Shown here piece after piece: positions 8,341 to 20,230 of a stretch of DNA of 64,000 nt (its first letter is position 1; every line of letters starts with the position of its first letter). The DNA is from Qipengyuania flava (GTDB taxonomy: Bacteria > Pseudomonadota > Alphaproteobacteria > Sphingomonadales > Sphingomonadaceae), in NCBI RefSeq assembly GCF_011762005.1, contig NZ_JAASQU010000002.1:124001-188000 (forward strand), in the 5' to 3' direction. The notes below the pieces were generated by a model that saw only the letters and a list, made by a program, of their open reading frames with translations, was not told where the DNA came from and ran no database searches. The position numbers and the translations under genes are program-made.

Positions 8341-9743
8341 CAGCGCAGGCTCCCGATCGCATTCGTCGCAGACGCCAGGGCGGTACGAAATTCGGCCGGG
8401 CGATAGGTCTCGGGTGCGGCCACGGCGGCATAGGCCCGGTTGATGCTCGCGCGGATCCCCGCCGCAGCCCCCACGGTCACGCTGCGCTCGCGAACCAGCG
8501 CATTGAGCAGCGTATCGATCGCCATCACTGCCTGCACCGAACCGGCATAGTCGGTGAAACGCGGCGCAGTCGTGACCGAGGCGATGTTGGCGACCACGCG
8601 GTGGATGTCGGCGCCCTTGTAAGAGCGCGCCGCGAATGCTGCGGACAGCGCCTGCGCGCGTTCGCGCAACGACAGCGCCGCGGCCTGCGCCGCTTCGCGG
8701 TCTTCGCCCATTGCGCGATGGAAAGCGGCGCTCGCGGCGCTGAAGGCTTCGCCTGCGGCAGGCGCAAGCGCGCCGCTCACTGCCGACAGCATGATGATGT
8801 TTTCATCGTTGAAGGGTGGGTTGCCGAACGGGATCGGGCGGCCGGGATTGGTTTCGAAGGTCAACCGGCGCGCCGGCCCATCGGTGATCGCGCGATGGCA
8901 GCTGTGGCAGTCGTAGAAGTAGAGCTCGGGGAACATGCCGCGCATGCCGTATTTCGGACGCGCGAAGAGATCGGTGGCGCGGGCTACCGCTTCGGCCTGC
9001 CCGACGGCCCATAGGCGCAGGCTGTCGGTGCGACGCTTCCGCCGGACATAGTCGACGTCTTCATCGTGATGCTGCTGCAATGCCGAGAACAGGTCGAGTT
9101 CGAACGATATACGCGGGTGGCCTGCCGCCATCATCGAATGCGTGACGAACTGCCCCGTCTTGGTGCTCCCGTAGTGGCAATCGAGGCAGACCTTGGCGCG
9201 CACTTGTGGATCCTGCAGCGGAACCAGACCGGCCCGGACATTCGACGCGTGGCTGGCACCTTTCTCGTAATGGACCTGCAACCAGCCTTCGGCGGCGCCA
9301 TGGCAGCTTTCGCAGCCTACCCCATCGCTGGTATGGAAACGCGCGCCGCGGCGCGACTGCGGCACGTAGGTGGCGTGGCAACCCAGGCACGCGGGCGCCG
9401 ATGTTGCAGCCCCGAGCCCCAGCGACTGGGCAATCTGGCGCCCGCGACGGCTGGCGAGCACCGAATAGGCGCGGCTGTGGGCGCCGCTTGCCGAGGACGG
9501 TTCTTGCCAGCTTGCGATTTCATCCTGCCGGACGATTGCCCCATTGCCTTCCGATCGGCCATGGCAGGTCGATCCCGCGCAGGTCGCGACGCCTTCAAAC
9601 CGCGCGCCCGATGCCTGCGCCTGAGCGGACGAGGGTTCAGAGCCGGCTAAGGCCGACCATCCTGCAAGAACCAGCGATGCAGGTGCGAACAGGCGCAGGC
9701 CCCTGCCCCGCATCCGCAGCCAGCTTGCAACCTGGCGTTCCAT
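8340..9743 (-). CDS. Pentaheme c554-family cytochrome c
   Basis: 467 residues from the ATG at 9743, chosen because GGGGAGGG lies five bases upstream; the frame stays open further upstream but without a better site. Residues 1-42 form a signal peptide. There are five haem motifs: an unusual CX4CH (Cys55 to His61) and four CxxCH starting at Cys119, 144, 186 and 279. The stretch around 201-215 (HSMMAAGHPRISFEL) is typical of the cytochrome c554/c' multihaem family. Residues after 290 are helical without haem motifs. Its stop overlaps the lipoprotein start (TGATG). By family and position it is likely the periplasmic electron carrier feeding or draining the barrel-decaheme pair. No hydroxylamine oxidoreductase, nitrite reductase or quinol oxidase gene is nearby to name the partner. 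Confidence 0.85.
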   Translation of the reverse strand: MERQVASWLRMRGRGLRLFAPASLVLAGWSALAGSEPSSAQAQASGARFEGVATCAGSTCHGRSEGNGAIVRQDEIASWQEPSSASGAHSRAYSVLASRRGRQIAQSLGLGAATSAPACLGCHATYVPQSRRGARFHTSDGVGCESCHGAAEGWLQVHYEKGASHASNVRAGLVPLQDPQVRAKVCLDCHYGSTKTGQFVTHSMMAAGHPRISFELDLFSALQQHHDEDVDYVRRKRRTDSLRLWAVGQAEAVARATDLFARPKYGMRGMFPELYFYDCHSCHRAITDGPARRLTFETNPGRPIPFGNPPFNDENIIMLSAVSGALAPAAGEAFSAASAAFHRAMGEDREAAQAAALSLRERAQALSAAFAARSYKGADIHRVVANIASVTTAPRFTDYAGSVQAVMAIDTLLNALVRERSVTVGAAAGIRASINRAYAAVAAPETYRPAEFRTALASATNAIGSLR

Positions 9744-9798
9744 CGGCCCTCCCCATTCGCCTCGTGTCATGCTGCCGCCCCCGCGACAGCCCCCCATT

Positions 9799-9815
9799 GC
9801 CCCGTACCGCGGGGC
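9799..9815 (-). terminator. GC hairpin between FecR-like gene and cytochrome operon
   Basis: GCCCCG and CGGGGC make a perfect 6-bp stem with a 5-base loop in the 85-base gap upstream of the pentaheme gene. No U-rich tail follows on the minus strand. It could attenuate or process the transcript that continues into the cytochrome genes. Confidence 0.35.
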
Positions 9816-9828
9816 CACCGGTCACGCG

Positions 9829-10554
9829 TCAGATCGCCAGCTTGTCACTCAACAGATCCAGTTGGGCCGAGCAGCCCTGTTCGGCGAGCAGCACAGCGAG
9901 ATCTTCCGCGTTGTCGGGCGTCTCTGTCAGCGATACGAACTCGACGCGCTGCTTGGGCCCGCCCGCCGGACCCGAAAGGTCGTACAGCGTGTTGTGGGTC
10001 AGCGGCAGTTCGTCGGCACTCATGGTCGCGGTAGCGTTGCCGTCTTCGAACATTACGTGGATATGGAAATCCGACACGGCCGAACCCAGCACCCAAGTCT
10101 CGCCGCCTTCGACCGAAGGGCGCCAGAAGGTCAGTTCGGCACTGCCGGGCAGACAGAATTTGCCCGGCTGGCTGGTATCGATGTTCCACAGATTGGTGTT
10201 GGTGGCCTCGCTACTGGCGCCGCCACGCACCGCCCCGGTGCGCACCCGCGCGCCCGAGCGCTGGCGGGTCAGCATGGCGAATGCGGTGCGCTTGCTGGCT
10301 CCGCGCGCACCCACGCGATGCGTGCCCGGACCGGTGATCACCCGTGTCCCGCTCGAGGTCAGCACGGTGAGACTGTCGCCAATGCGCAGCGTTACGCTGG
10401 AGGCATCGTCGAGCTTTTTGCCGACCGGATAGGTGCCTGCCGAAGGGCCGCTCGACTTGACCACCACTCCGGCCTGTGCCGGTGTGGCGACCAGAAAACC
10501 CAGCGCCGCGAGCGAAGCCGCCGTGCCCGAAACAATTGCTTTAACCGAGGACAT
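9829..10554 (-). CDS. Secreted FecR-like protein of unknown function
   Basis: About 241 residues from the ATG at 10554, preceded by GGAGGGG. It has a Sec signal peptide ending TPAQA, then a segment (about 35-75) with the pattern of FecR-like domains: a set of small beta strands with VGKKL...LRIGDSLTVL...GTRVITGPGTHRVG. Two cysteines lie in the C-terminal half. The start lies 14 bases inside the end of the CHASE2 cyclase gene, so the two are translationally linked. In sphingomonads such a protein commonly accompanies a CHASE2 cyclase, and a periplasmic role in that sensor is a reasonable guess. The precise function is not known to me. Confidence 0.7.
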   Translation of the reverse strand: MSSVKAIVSGTAASLAALGFLVATPAQAGVVVKSSGPSAGTYPVGKKLDDASSVTLRIGDSLTVLTSSGTRVITGPGTHRVGARGASKRTAFAMLTRQRSGARVRTGAVRGGASSEATNTNLWNIDTSQPGKFCLPGSAELTFWRPSVEGGETWVLGSAVSDFHIHVMFEDGNATATMSADELPLTHNTLYDLSGPAGGPKQRVEFVSLTETPDNAEDLAVLLAEQGCSAQLDLLSDKLAI

Positions 10555-12637
10555 ATGCCCCTCCATCACCCAGATTCTGCATGCGGTATAACAGGTTTTT
10601 CAAAGCCGCGTCATGCGGATGGCGGGCTGACACATCGCGCACGATGTCGACTGCCTTAGCATCGCCGTTTCGCGCCGCCTTGTATGCATCCGCCAGCCGC
10701 TGCCGGTCAGGCGCGGGAAAGTCCGGCGCGGGCTCCATGAGTTCCACCGGCTTCGCGCGCCCGCGCAGGACGACCGCACCCATGGGCCGCCACCAGTCCA
10801 TTCCCGACCTGTCGGCGAATTCACGGCTGGCCATGACACTGGAATCGAGAGCCTTGTTGGCAGCCTCGAGCCGAGCCGCAGTATTCATGCTGTCACCCAG
10901 CGCCGTGTACTGGATGCGGTTCTCGCCGCCGAAATTGCCGACGACCGCTTCGCCGTAGTGCAGGCCCACGCGCGTTTTGCCGATCTTCGGCAGGGTGGCA
11001 TCCATCGCCGCGACTTCCTCGCGGAACGCCTCGCCCGCTCGCCACAGCGCATATCCTGCGCGAGCCGCGCGTTCGCCATCGTCGGGCCGCGCGATCGGGG
11101 CGCCCCAGAAGGCAACCACGGCATCGCCCACGAACTTGTCGATCACCCCGCCATGTTCGAGCACCACGTCGGACAGCATGTCGAGATAGCGGTTCAGCAG
11201 CTTGGCGACCATCTCCGGCTCGATCGCATGGCTCATCTTGGTGAAGCCCTCGAGGTCCGAGAACAGGACGAAAAGCTCCTTCTTTTCGCCATGCAAGGCG
11301 AGCAATTGGGGATTGTCGAGAATTTCCTGCGCCATTTCGCGCGGCAGGTATTTGCCCAGCGCGCCCTGCGCGAAATTGCGCTGCACCGCGCCGCTGGCAC
11401 GCGCCGCGGAAACGACCGCGGTGAAGGCGACGATCCAGCCCAGCAGCCACCCCGCTGCAGGCACGCCAAGCGTTTCGGCCCCGCGCCATTCAAGCAGGAA
11501 AGGAAGCCCGATGAACAGCGCGAACTGGCCGACAACCAGCGTATAGATGCGCCAACCGCTCCATTCGAGCAGACCGGTCAGCACCGCCGTCGCAACCACC
11601 AGCAAGGCCATCGCCCAGAGCATCGTTCCCGACAGCGGGCGGCGGCGCTCGCCATCGAGCATTTGCGCGATCATGTCCGCATGCACGCGCAATCCCGCGG
11701 GATTTTCGCCGATCACGCTGGAAAGCGTCGTCTGCACGCGGTCGTAATCGATGATGTCACCGCCGACGAGGACATAGCGCCCTTCGATCTGCTCGCGCAG
11801 CATCGCCCGCACTTCGGGGATTTCCATCAGCACCGGATCGAGGAAATTGTCGATCTGCAAGCGGCCATACATCGGCTCGTTCTCGAACGCCGGATGGCGG
11901 TAGCGCAACGATCCTTCATATCCGGGAAAGGCGCTGTCCGCTTCGCCGGCCTCGCGCAGCATCGCCCGGCCCAGGACGGGCGGCAGATCCGGCTCGATAC
12001 TCGGCCATTTGCGCGTCACCCCGTGCGTGTTGTCAAGCCTGATGCTGGCAGGCCGGGCATTGCTGCCATCAAGCTGGGCGAGAAACTCCTCGAGATAGAC
12101 CTGCTGGTCGTAGACGATATCGGCCTGATTGGTGGCGAAGTTGGCATAGCCGACCAGCGTGGGCGTCTGCATCGCGCGCAATATCGCGATCAATTCGGCA
12201 TCTTCGTCCTGCGGCTGGTCGAACAGGATATCCAGACCGATCGCCTTGGGTTCCATATCGTCGATGATCCGCAGCGCCCGCGCGAGCATCCCGCGATCAA
12301 GCGGGGAACGCTTGCGCGCATTGATCAGCGTCTGGTCGTCATAGACGACCATGGTGATGCGATCGTCCTGTTCGATCCGGTCGGCCAGAAGCGAACTGCG
12401 CAGATCGTAGAGCGCCCGCTCGGCATCGCCGGTACCGGGCGTCTTCATGTCGGTCTGTTCGGCACCTTGCGTGCGGAGCGCTTCGGGAATGGCCTGCCAG
12501 GGGATGTCCCAGCTGAACCGCGCGATCAGCAGGGCAAGCAGTACCAGCAGTGCCGTGAGCGCAAGACGACGCGGCCCGGCCTCGCGCACATTGCGCCAGC
12601 CGCGAAGCAGCAGATTATCGTCCCTGTCCTCGCTCAA
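10541..12637 (-). CDS. CHASE2-domain adenylate/guanylate cyclase
   Basis: 698 residues with a TTG start backed by a strong GGAGG about seven bases upstream. Order: one membrane helix (about 24-42), a periplasmic CHASE2 sensor (about 60-330), three membrane helices (about 338-415), and a class III nucleotide cyclase domain (about 450-640). Visible catalytic residues are the two metal-binding Asp (D461 in FSDLEGF and D505 in VGDAVV), K501 in KFVGD, and the transition-state pair N585 and R589 in GDSMNTAAR. The substrate-specifying Asp is Thr578 (QYTALGD), as in class IIIb cyclases, several of which respond to bicarbonate. It leads the run of genes ending with the decaheme cytochrome, with no clear promoter in between, so all six may share a transcript. 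The signal it detects is unknown. Confidence 0.9.
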   Translation of the reverse strand: MSEDRDDNLLLRGWRNVREAGPRRLALTALLVLLALLIARFSWDIPWQAIPEALRTQGAEQTDMKTPGTGDAERALYDLRSSLLADRIEQDDRITMVVYDDQTLINARKRSPLDRGMLARALRIIDDMEPKAIGLDILFDQPQDEDAELIAILRAMQTPTLVGYANFATNQADIVYDQQVYLEEFLAQLDGSNARPASIRLDNTHGVTRKWPSIEPDLPPVLGRAMLREAGEADSAFPGYEGSLRYRHPAFENEPMYGRLQIDNFLDPVLMEIPEVRAMLREQIEGRYVLVGGDIIDYDRVQTTLSSVIGENPAGLRVHADMIAQMLDGERRRPLSGTMLWAMALLVVATAVLTGLLEWSGWRIYTLVVGQFALFIGLPFLLEWRGAETLGVPAAGWLLGWIVAFTAVVSAARASGAVQRNFAQGALGKYLPREMAQEILDNPQLLALHGEKKELFVLFSDLEGFTKMSHAIEPEMVAKLLNRYLDMLSDVVLEHGGVIDKFVGDAVVAFWGAPIARPDDGERAARAGYALWRAGEAFREEVAAMDATLPKIGKTRVGLHYGEAVVGNFGGENRIQYTALGDSMNTAARLEAANKALDSSVMASREFADRSGMDWWRPMGAVVLRGRAKPVELMEPAPDFPAPDRQRLADAYKAARNGDAKAVDIVRDVSARHPHDAALKNLLYRMQNLGDGGAYVLG

Positions 12638-12702
12638 ACCCCGCCTCCCTGCGGTTCGTCGAGCGACCCCCTAATTGTTATCGGGGCGGTTCTAGAGCAG
12701 CC

Positions 12703-12727
12703 ACGCGAGGGAGCAACCCCCTTGCGT
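12703..12727 (-). terminator. Hairpin at the end of gcvPB
   Basis: ACGCAAGGG pairs with CCCTCGCGT (one A-C mismatch) around a 7-base loop, beginning at the last base of the gcvPB stop codon. There is no T tract, so it is either a weak intrinsic terminator or a 3'-end stabilising stem. It precedes the cyclase gene on the same strand. Confidence 0.45.
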
Positions 12728-14298
12728 CACGCCATGTCCGGATCGTTCCAGGCAAGCACCGGCTTGCGTGCGGCCTGCGTTTCATCGAGCCGGCGCCGCG
12801 GGGCGTAATGGGGCGCGCTTTTCAGTGCTTCGTCGCCGGTCTTCGCACGCTCGGCCACGCTGCGCAGCGCCATGATGAACTGGTCGAGCGCCGCCTTGCT
12901 CTCGGTCTCGGTCGGTTCGACCAGCATCGCGCCATGGACCACCAACGGGAAGTACATGGTCATCGGATGGTAGCCTTCGTCGATCAGCGCCTTGGCCAGG
13001 TCGAGCGTCGACACATCCTCGGCGAAACCCCTGTCGCTGAACAGCGCCTCATGCATGCACGGGCCACTCAGGCCGAAGGGCGCATCGAGCACGTCTTCAA
13101 GGCTTCGCAGAATGTAGTTGGCATTGAGGACGGCATCCTCCGCCACCTGCTTCAGCCCATCGGCACCATGGCTCAGCATGTAGGCCAGCGCGCGGGTGAA
13201 CATGCCCATCTGGCCATGGAAGGCGGTCATCCGCCCGAACGCCTCGGTGTGCTCGAATTCGTCCGCGTTCTCTTCCTCGACGAGGTGCACCACCCCGTCC
13301 TCGGTGCGCGCGGTGAACGGCAACGGTCCATAGGGGCTGAGCGCTTCCGACAGCACCACCGGGCCCGAACCCGGACCGCCACCGCCATGCGGGGTAGAAA
13401 AGGTCTTGTGCAGGTTGATGTGCATCGCATCGACGCCGAGGTCGCCCGGGCGCACCTTGCCGACAATGGCGTTGAAGTTCGCGCCGTCGCAATAGACGAA
13501 ACCGCCCGCCGCATGCACCGCATCCGAAATCGCTTTCATGTCGCGTTCGAACAGGCCGCAGGTGTTGGGGTTGGTGATCATCACGCCCGCCACGTCGGGG
13601 CCGAGCCGCGCCTTTAGCGCCTCGAGATCGACACGGCCTTCGGGCGTCGCGGGAATATCTTCGACCTTGTACCCGGCGAAGGCGGCGGTGGCGGGATTGG
13701 TACCATGCGCGCTTTCCGGGACGAGGATGACTTCGCGCGCATCGCCGCGCGCTTCCAGTGCGGCACGGATGCACAGGATACCGCACAATTCGCCATGCGC
13801 TCCCGCCTTGGGGCTCATCGCGACCCCGTGCATGCCGGTGAGGTCGAGCAGCCAGAAGGCAAGCTCGTTGATGACTTCGAGCGCGCCGCGCACCGTGTCG
13901 ACCGGCTGCAGCGGATGAACGTCGGCAAAGCCGGGCATGCGCGCGACCTTCTCGTTCAGGCGCGGATTGTGCTTCATAGTGCACGAACCGAGCGGGAACA
14001 GGCCGAGGTCGATCGCGTAGTTCTGCCGCGACAGACGCGTGTAGTGACGCACGGTTTCGGGCTCGGACAGGCCAGGCAGGCCGATCGGCGCAGTCCGGTC
14101 GAACCCGCCGAGGCGATTGGCGCCGCCCTGCGGTTCGGGCAGGTCGACCCCGGTGGTTTCGACATGACCGATCTCGAACAGCAGCGGTTCCTCGAGCAAC
14201 AGGGCACGATTGCCGGTGGCTGTATCGGGTCCGCTCATCGCGTTGTGCCCGGTGACGGGGGTGCCGGGCTTCCAGCCGGATGCATTGGGTGTGCTCAT
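12727..14298 (-). CDS. gcvPB: Glycine dehydrogenase (decarboxylating) subunit 2
   Basis: 523 residues, one half of the two-subunit P-protein of the glycine cleavage system. It binds pyridoxal phosphate and, with GcvPA, decarboxylates glycine and passes the aminomethyl group to lipoyl-GcvH. The PLP lysine is K298 in [17 protein letters not shown], a hallmark of the family. The ATG at 14298 is chosen because it overlaps the gcvPA stop in ATGA and gives the usual family length; the frame is open further upstream but that part is antisense-like text inside gcvPA. It is the last gene of the riboswitch-controlled operon gcvT-gcvH-gcvPA-gcvPB. Confidence 0.97.
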   Translation of the reverse strand: MSTPNASGWKPGTPVTGHNAMSGPDTATGNRALLLEEPLLFEIGHVETTGVDLPEPQGGANRLGGFDRTAPIGLPGLSEPETVRHYTRLSRQNYAIDLGLFPLGSCTMKHNPRLNEKVARMPGFADVHPLQPVDTVRGALEVINELAFWLLDLTGMHGVAMSPKAGAHGELCGILCIRAALEARGDAREVILVPESAHGTNPATAAFAGYKVEDIPATPEGRVDLEALKARLGPDVAGVMITNPNTCGLFERDMKAISDAVHAAGGFVYCDGANFNAIVGKVRPGDLGVDAMHINLHKTFSTPHGGGGPGSGPVVLSEALSPYGPLPFTARTEDGVVHLVEEENADEFEHTEAFGRMTAFHGQMGMFTRALAYMLSHGADGLKQVAEDAVLNANYILRSLEDVLDAPFGLSGPCMHEALFSDRGFAEDVSTLDLAKALIDEGYHPMTMYFPLVVHGAMLVEPTETESKAALDQFIMALRSVAERAKTGDEALKSAPHYAPRRRLDETQAARKPVLAWNDPDMA

Positions 14299-15662
14299 GC
14301 CAGCACCTCCTCGAGTGCGGAGGCAAGCGTTTCCACGTCCTCCTCGGTGGTGGTTTCGGTCACGGCCACCAACAGGCCGTTGGCGAGAGCGGTATTGCCC
14401 GGGAACAGGCGTCCGAGCGACACGCCCGCCAGAATGTCGCGCTTGGTCAGATCGCGCACGATCGCGCGCGCATCGCCATCGAGCAGCAGGGTGAACTCGT
14501 TGAAGAAGGCGTCGTTGAGCACTTTCACGCCCGGGACCTTCGCCAACCGGTCGGCCGCCATGCAGGCGAGGCGGTGGTTCTCCATCGCGAGGCGCCGCAG
14601 CCCCTTTTCGCCGAGCAGTGTCATATGGACATTGAAGGCCAGCGCACACAGCCCCGAATTGGTGCAGATGTTCGATGTCGCTTTCTCGCGGCGGATGTGC
14701 TGCTCGCGCGTCGAAAGCGTCAGCACGAAGCCACGCTTGCCCTCGGCATCCACCGTTTCGCCGCACAGCCGCCCGGGCATCATGCGCACGTGCTTTTCGT
14801 CGCGCACCGCAAACAGGCCGAGATAGGGCCCGCCGAACTGCAGGCCGACTCCGATCGACTGGCCTTCGCCCACGACGATATCTGCGCCCAGCTCACCCGG
14901 CGAGGCGATCGCGCCTAGCGCCACCGGCTCGGTGTTGACCGCGATCAGCAGCGCCCCCTGATCATGCGCAGCCTGCGCGATCTTGGCGAGGTCGGGCAGG
15001 CGTCCGAGAATGTCGGGATATTGCACCACGACGCAGCTCGTGTCGCCGTCGATCCGTGCAATCAGGCCGTCATCGTCGGGCTTCGCCGTCAGGCTGGGCG
15101 GAGCCCCGGCGATCTCGTCATCGGTGAACTTGGCCATCGTCCGAACGACTTCGGCATAGTGCGGGTGGAGCGCGCCCGAGAGCACGACCTTGCGCTTCTT
15201 GCCGCGCGCCACGCGCCCGGCCATCGCCACCGCTTCCCAGCAGGCGGTCGAGCCGTCGTACATTGAGGCATTGGCCACCGCGCAGCCGTAAAGCCGCGCG
15301 ACTTGGCTCTGGAACTCGAACAGCATCTGCAGTGTGCCCTGCGCGATTTCGGGCTGGTAGGGCGTGTAGGCGGTGAGGAATTCGCCGCGCTGGATGATGT
15401 GGTCGACGCTTGCGGGGATGTGATGCTTGTAAGCCCCCGCCCCGAGGAAGAATGCCGCATCGGAAGCGGCAAGATTCTTCTTCGACAGCCGCCGCATGTG
15501 CTTTTCGACCGCCATTTCCGAGGCATGCATCGGCAGGCCTTCGATGGAGCCGGCAAGCCGGGCCGCTTCGGGCACATCGGCGAACAGCGCATCGATATCG
15601 GGTGCGCCGATCGTGTCGAGCATCGCCGAACGGTCGGTATCGGTCAGGGGTAGGTAGCGCAT
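14295..15662 (-). CDS. gcvPA: Glycine dehydrogenase (decarboxylating) subunit 1
   Basis: 455 residues, the usual length for the N-terminal-type subunit of split P-protein. The N-terminus ([10 protein letters not shown]) and the segments [12 protein letters not shown] and [15 protein letters not shown] are typical of GcvPA. It forms a heterodimer or heterotetramer with GcvPB and contributes to the PLP active site without carrying the Schiff-base lysine. It ends in an ATGA overlap with gcvPB and is separated from gcvH by a 98-base gap with two GC hairpins, the only real gap within the operon. Confidence 0.97.
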   Translation of the reverse strand: MRYLPLTDTDRSAMLDTIGAPDIDALFADVPEAARLAGSIEGLPMHASEMAVEKHMRRLSKKNLAASDAAFFLGAGAYKHHIPASVDHIIQRGEFLTAYTPYQPEIAQGTLQMLFEFQSQVARLYGCAVANASMYDGSTACWEAVAMAGRVARGKKRKVVLSGALHPHYAEVVRTMAKFTDDEIAGAPPSLTAKPDDDGLIARIDGDTSCVVVQYPDILGRLPDLAKIAQAAHDQGALLIAVNTEPVALGAIASPGELGADIVVGEGQSIGVGLQFGGPYLGLFAVRDEKHVRMMPGRLCGETVDAEGKRGFVLTLSTREQHIRREKATSNICTNSGLCALAFNVHMTLLGEKGLRRLAMENHRLACMAADRLAKVPGVKVLNDAFFNEFTLLLDGDARAIVRDLTKRDILAGVSLGRLFPGNTALANGLLVAVTETTTEEDVETLASALEEVLA

Positions 15663-15676
15663 CGAATTTCCTCGCC

Positions 15677-15748
15677 AACCCCCACTCGGGCAGGGGTTTC
15701 AGTCGGTTGCGGTCGACCGGGTGGTCCGCGGCCCCCGCCTTTGCGGGG
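15677..15748 (-). repeat. Pair of GC-rich inverted repeats between gcvH and gcvPA
   Basis: Two stem-loops sit in the 98-base gap: AACCCC/GGGGTT at 15677-15698 (10-base loop with a further inner CCC/GGG) and CCCCGC/GCGGGG at 15733-15748 (4-base loop CTTT). They look like REP-type palindromes or mRNA-processing stems. Either could lower gcvP expression relative to gcvT and gcvH. No T tract is present. Confidence 0.45.
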
Positions 15749-15760
15749 ACCCGCGCGACC

Positions 15761-16132
15761 TCAGAGCCCGTCGCAGAAGGTCTTGTAGGCGGCTTCGTCC
15801 ATCAGTCCGTCGAACTGCGACTTGTCGCCAATGGTCATCTTGAAGAACCAGCCATTCTCTTCGGGCGACGTGTTCACCAGCGCCGGATCGTCCTCGAGCG
15901 CGTCGTTGGTTTCCATGATTTCGCCGCTGATCGGCGCATAGACATCGCTGGCAGCCTTGACGCTTTCGACTACGGCAGCGTCCTTGCCCTTGTCGATCAC
16001 GCTGCCGACATCGGGCAGTTCGACAAAGACGATATCGCCCAGCTGACCCTGCGCGTAATCGGTAATGCCGACCGTGGCGGTGTCGCCCTCGACGTCGATC
16101 CATTCATGTTCGTCGGTGAAGTAACGGGCCAT
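15761..16132 (-). CDS. gcvH: Glycine cleavage system H protein
   Basis: 123 residues, a standard H-protein size. It carries the lipoyl arm that shuttles the aminomethyl group from P-protein to T-protein. The lipoylation lysine is K59 in [10 protein letters not shown]. The ATG at 16132 is preferred because GAGGGA lies about ten bases upstream; an ATG nine bases earlier overlaps the gcvT stop but stands too close to that ribosome-binding site. Second gene of the glycine operon. Confidence 0.97.
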   Translation of the reverse strand: MARYFTDEHEWIDVEGDTATVGITDYAQGQLGDIVFVELPDVGSVIDKGKDAAVVESVKAASDVYAPISGEIMETNDALEDDPALVNTSPEENGWFFKMTIGDKSQFDGLMDEAAYKTFCDGL

Positions 16133-16137
16133 TTCGA

Positions 16138-17313
16138 TCATTTCCCTCTGTGATAGCGATGGGGCACGAAGGGCAGTGGTGCGACCTTCGCGGGCAGTCT
16201 CTTGTTACGAACCTCCACCTCGAGTTCGGTTCCCTCCTGCGCCAGCGCCGTGTCGACGTAACCCATGGCGATTGGCCGCTCGAGCGTGGGCGAGAATCCG
16301 CCCGAGGTGATCCGGCCGACCTGCGTGTCGCCCGAGAAAATCGGCGCACCCTCGCGCGCGGGCATGCGTCCCTCGATGGCCAGGCCCACACGTTTCTGCA
16401 GGGGGCCGCTTTCAAGCACTTGCATGACCTTGTCGTGGCCCATCCAGCCCCCTTGTTCGCGGCGCTTCTTGCTGAGCGCGAAGCCGAGGTCGGCGGATAC
16501 CGGGTCGGTTTCGGTGGTGATGTCGTGGCCGTAAAGCGGCAAGCCTGCCTCGAGACGCAGAGAGTCGCGGGCGCCGAGGCCGATGGGACGAACCTCGATC
16601 TCCGCGCACAGCCGGTCGGCAAGGCTTTCGGCGAATTCGGCGGGCACCGAAATCTCGAAGCCGTCTTCCCCGGTGTAGCCTGCGCGCGTGATCCGCAGCG
16701 GCCATTCGCCGAAATCGTGACAGACGCTTTCCATGAACACCATGTCGTCGATAACGTTGCGCATCACGCGATTGAGCGCGGTTGCCGCATTCGGGCCCTG
16801 CAGCGCGATCAGCGCATGTTCGTCCATGTGGGTGAGCGTGACATCGTCGTCGAGGTGTTCGCGCAGATGGGCGATGTCGTCCCATTTCATCGCGCCGTTG
16901 ACGACGAGATAATACGCCGGATCGCCCCAATGGCCTTCGGTCCCGGCTTCTTCATCGCCCTCGATCCACGGCGTCGCATTGGTCACCATGAGATCGTCGA
17001 GGATACCGCCGTCCTCGTTCACCAGCAGCGAATAACGGACCTTGCCAGGCTTGAGCGAAGCGATCGCGCCCGGAAGCAGCTTTTCGAGTTCTTCGGCCGC
17101 CTTGTCGCCGGTGACCATCAGCTGGCCCATATGGCTGACATCGAACAGCCCGGCCTGCTGGCGGGTCCAATTGTGTTCGACCACGATGCCTTCGTACTGG
17201 ATCGGCATGTCATAGCCCGCGAAGGGGACCATTCGCGCACCCTTGCGGCGATGCCACGCATCGAGCGGCAGCGTTTCGATTTCGGCAATCGTGTCTTCGG
17301 TTTCGTCGCTCAA
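16138..17313 (-). CDS. gcvT: Aminomethyltransferase (T protein)
   Basis: 391 residues. Transfers the methylene group from the H-protein aminomethyl arm to tetrahydrofolate, releasing ammonia. The N-terminal [26 protein letters not shown] and the FDVSHMGQ motif are typical. The start is TTG at 17313, with GAGGGACGGGA upstream; beginning at the next ATG would remove conserved family sequence, so TTG is preferred. First gene after a tandem glycine riboswitch, 57 bases downstream of aptamer 2. Confidence 0.95.
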   Translation of the reverse strand: MSDETEDTIAEIETLPLDAWHRRKGARMVPFAGYDMPIQYEGIVVEHNWTRQQAGLFDVSHMGQLMVTGDKAAEELEKLLPGAIASLKPGKVRYSLLVNEDGGILDDLMVTNATPWIEGDEEAGTEGHWGDPAYYLVVNGAMKWDDIAHLREHLDDDVTLTHMDEHALIALQGPNAATALNRVMRNVIDDMVFMESVCHDFGEWPLRITRAGYTGEDGFEISVPAEFAESLADRLCAEIEVRPIGLGARDSLRLEAGLPLYGHDITTETDPVSADLGFALSKKRREQGGWMGHDKVMQVLESGPLQKRVGLAIEGRMPAREGAPIFSGDTQVGRITSGGFSPTLERPIAMGYVDTALAQEGTELEVEVRNKRLPAKVAPLPFVPHRYHRGK

Positions 17314-17369
17314 GTCCCGTCCCTCGCAAGCATGGGGGCGCCCCTAAGCGGTGCGCCTTCAACCCCATG

Positions 17370-17553
17370 CCCCCTCTGTCGGGAAACCTGAGAGACTGGC
17401 GCACATATGGGTGCGCTTACCCCTTCGGTGGTCGCACGAGAATCGCGCGACGCTTTCCAGAGTGTCGATGGAGCGCACGGTCCGCTTAGCCTGAGAGTTT
17501 CCGGGGCGGTTGCTCCTTCGGCGCCGGATGGACGCCGCCACCCGGTCTCTCCC
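17370..17553 (-). promoter_or_regulatory. Tandem glycine riboswitch (two aptamers)
   Basis: Read on the minus strand. Aptamer 1 begins with GGGAGAG (17553-17547), contains GCCGAAGGAGCAA and closes with AACTCTCAGG followed by GGACC. Aptamer 2 begins with CTCTGGAAAG, contains CACCGAAGGGGTAA and closes with AGTCTCTCAGGT and CCGACAGAGG (to about 17370). These are the conserved blocks of the two-aptamer glycine riboswitch, which usually turns on gcv genes when glycine is plentiful. It fills most of the 307-base gap between metH and gcvT. I see no clear terminator in the 56 bases before the TTG start, so control at translation initiation is more likely than attenuation. Confidence 0.95.
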
Positions 17554-17600
17554 GTGCGCGCCTGCTGCAGAATCGCTTCCACGGCCGACGCGAACGCCCT

Positions 17601-17615
17601 GCGCGATTAGCGCGC
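17601..17615 (-). terminator. Hairpin after the metH C-terminal gene
   Basis: GCGCG and CGCGC form a perfect 5-bp stem with loop ATTAG, starting six bases after the metH stop. It has no T tract. It lies between the methionine operon and the glycine riboswitch, where a terminator would be expected. Confidence 0.4.
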
Positions 17616-17620
17616 GCCGG

Positions 17621-20224
<2,604 letters not shown>

Positions 20225-20230
20225 GTGGGA

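Noticed and set aside
12680-12710. TTGCTC-N17-TAGAAC as a promoter for the CHASE2 cyclase
   Set aside because: Only three of six and four of six consensus bases match; the stretch overlaps the gcvPB hairpin.
17310-17582. Small protein-coding frame upstream of gcvT
   Set aside because: It lies entirely within the glycine riboswitch, whose conserved RNA motifs explain the sequence.
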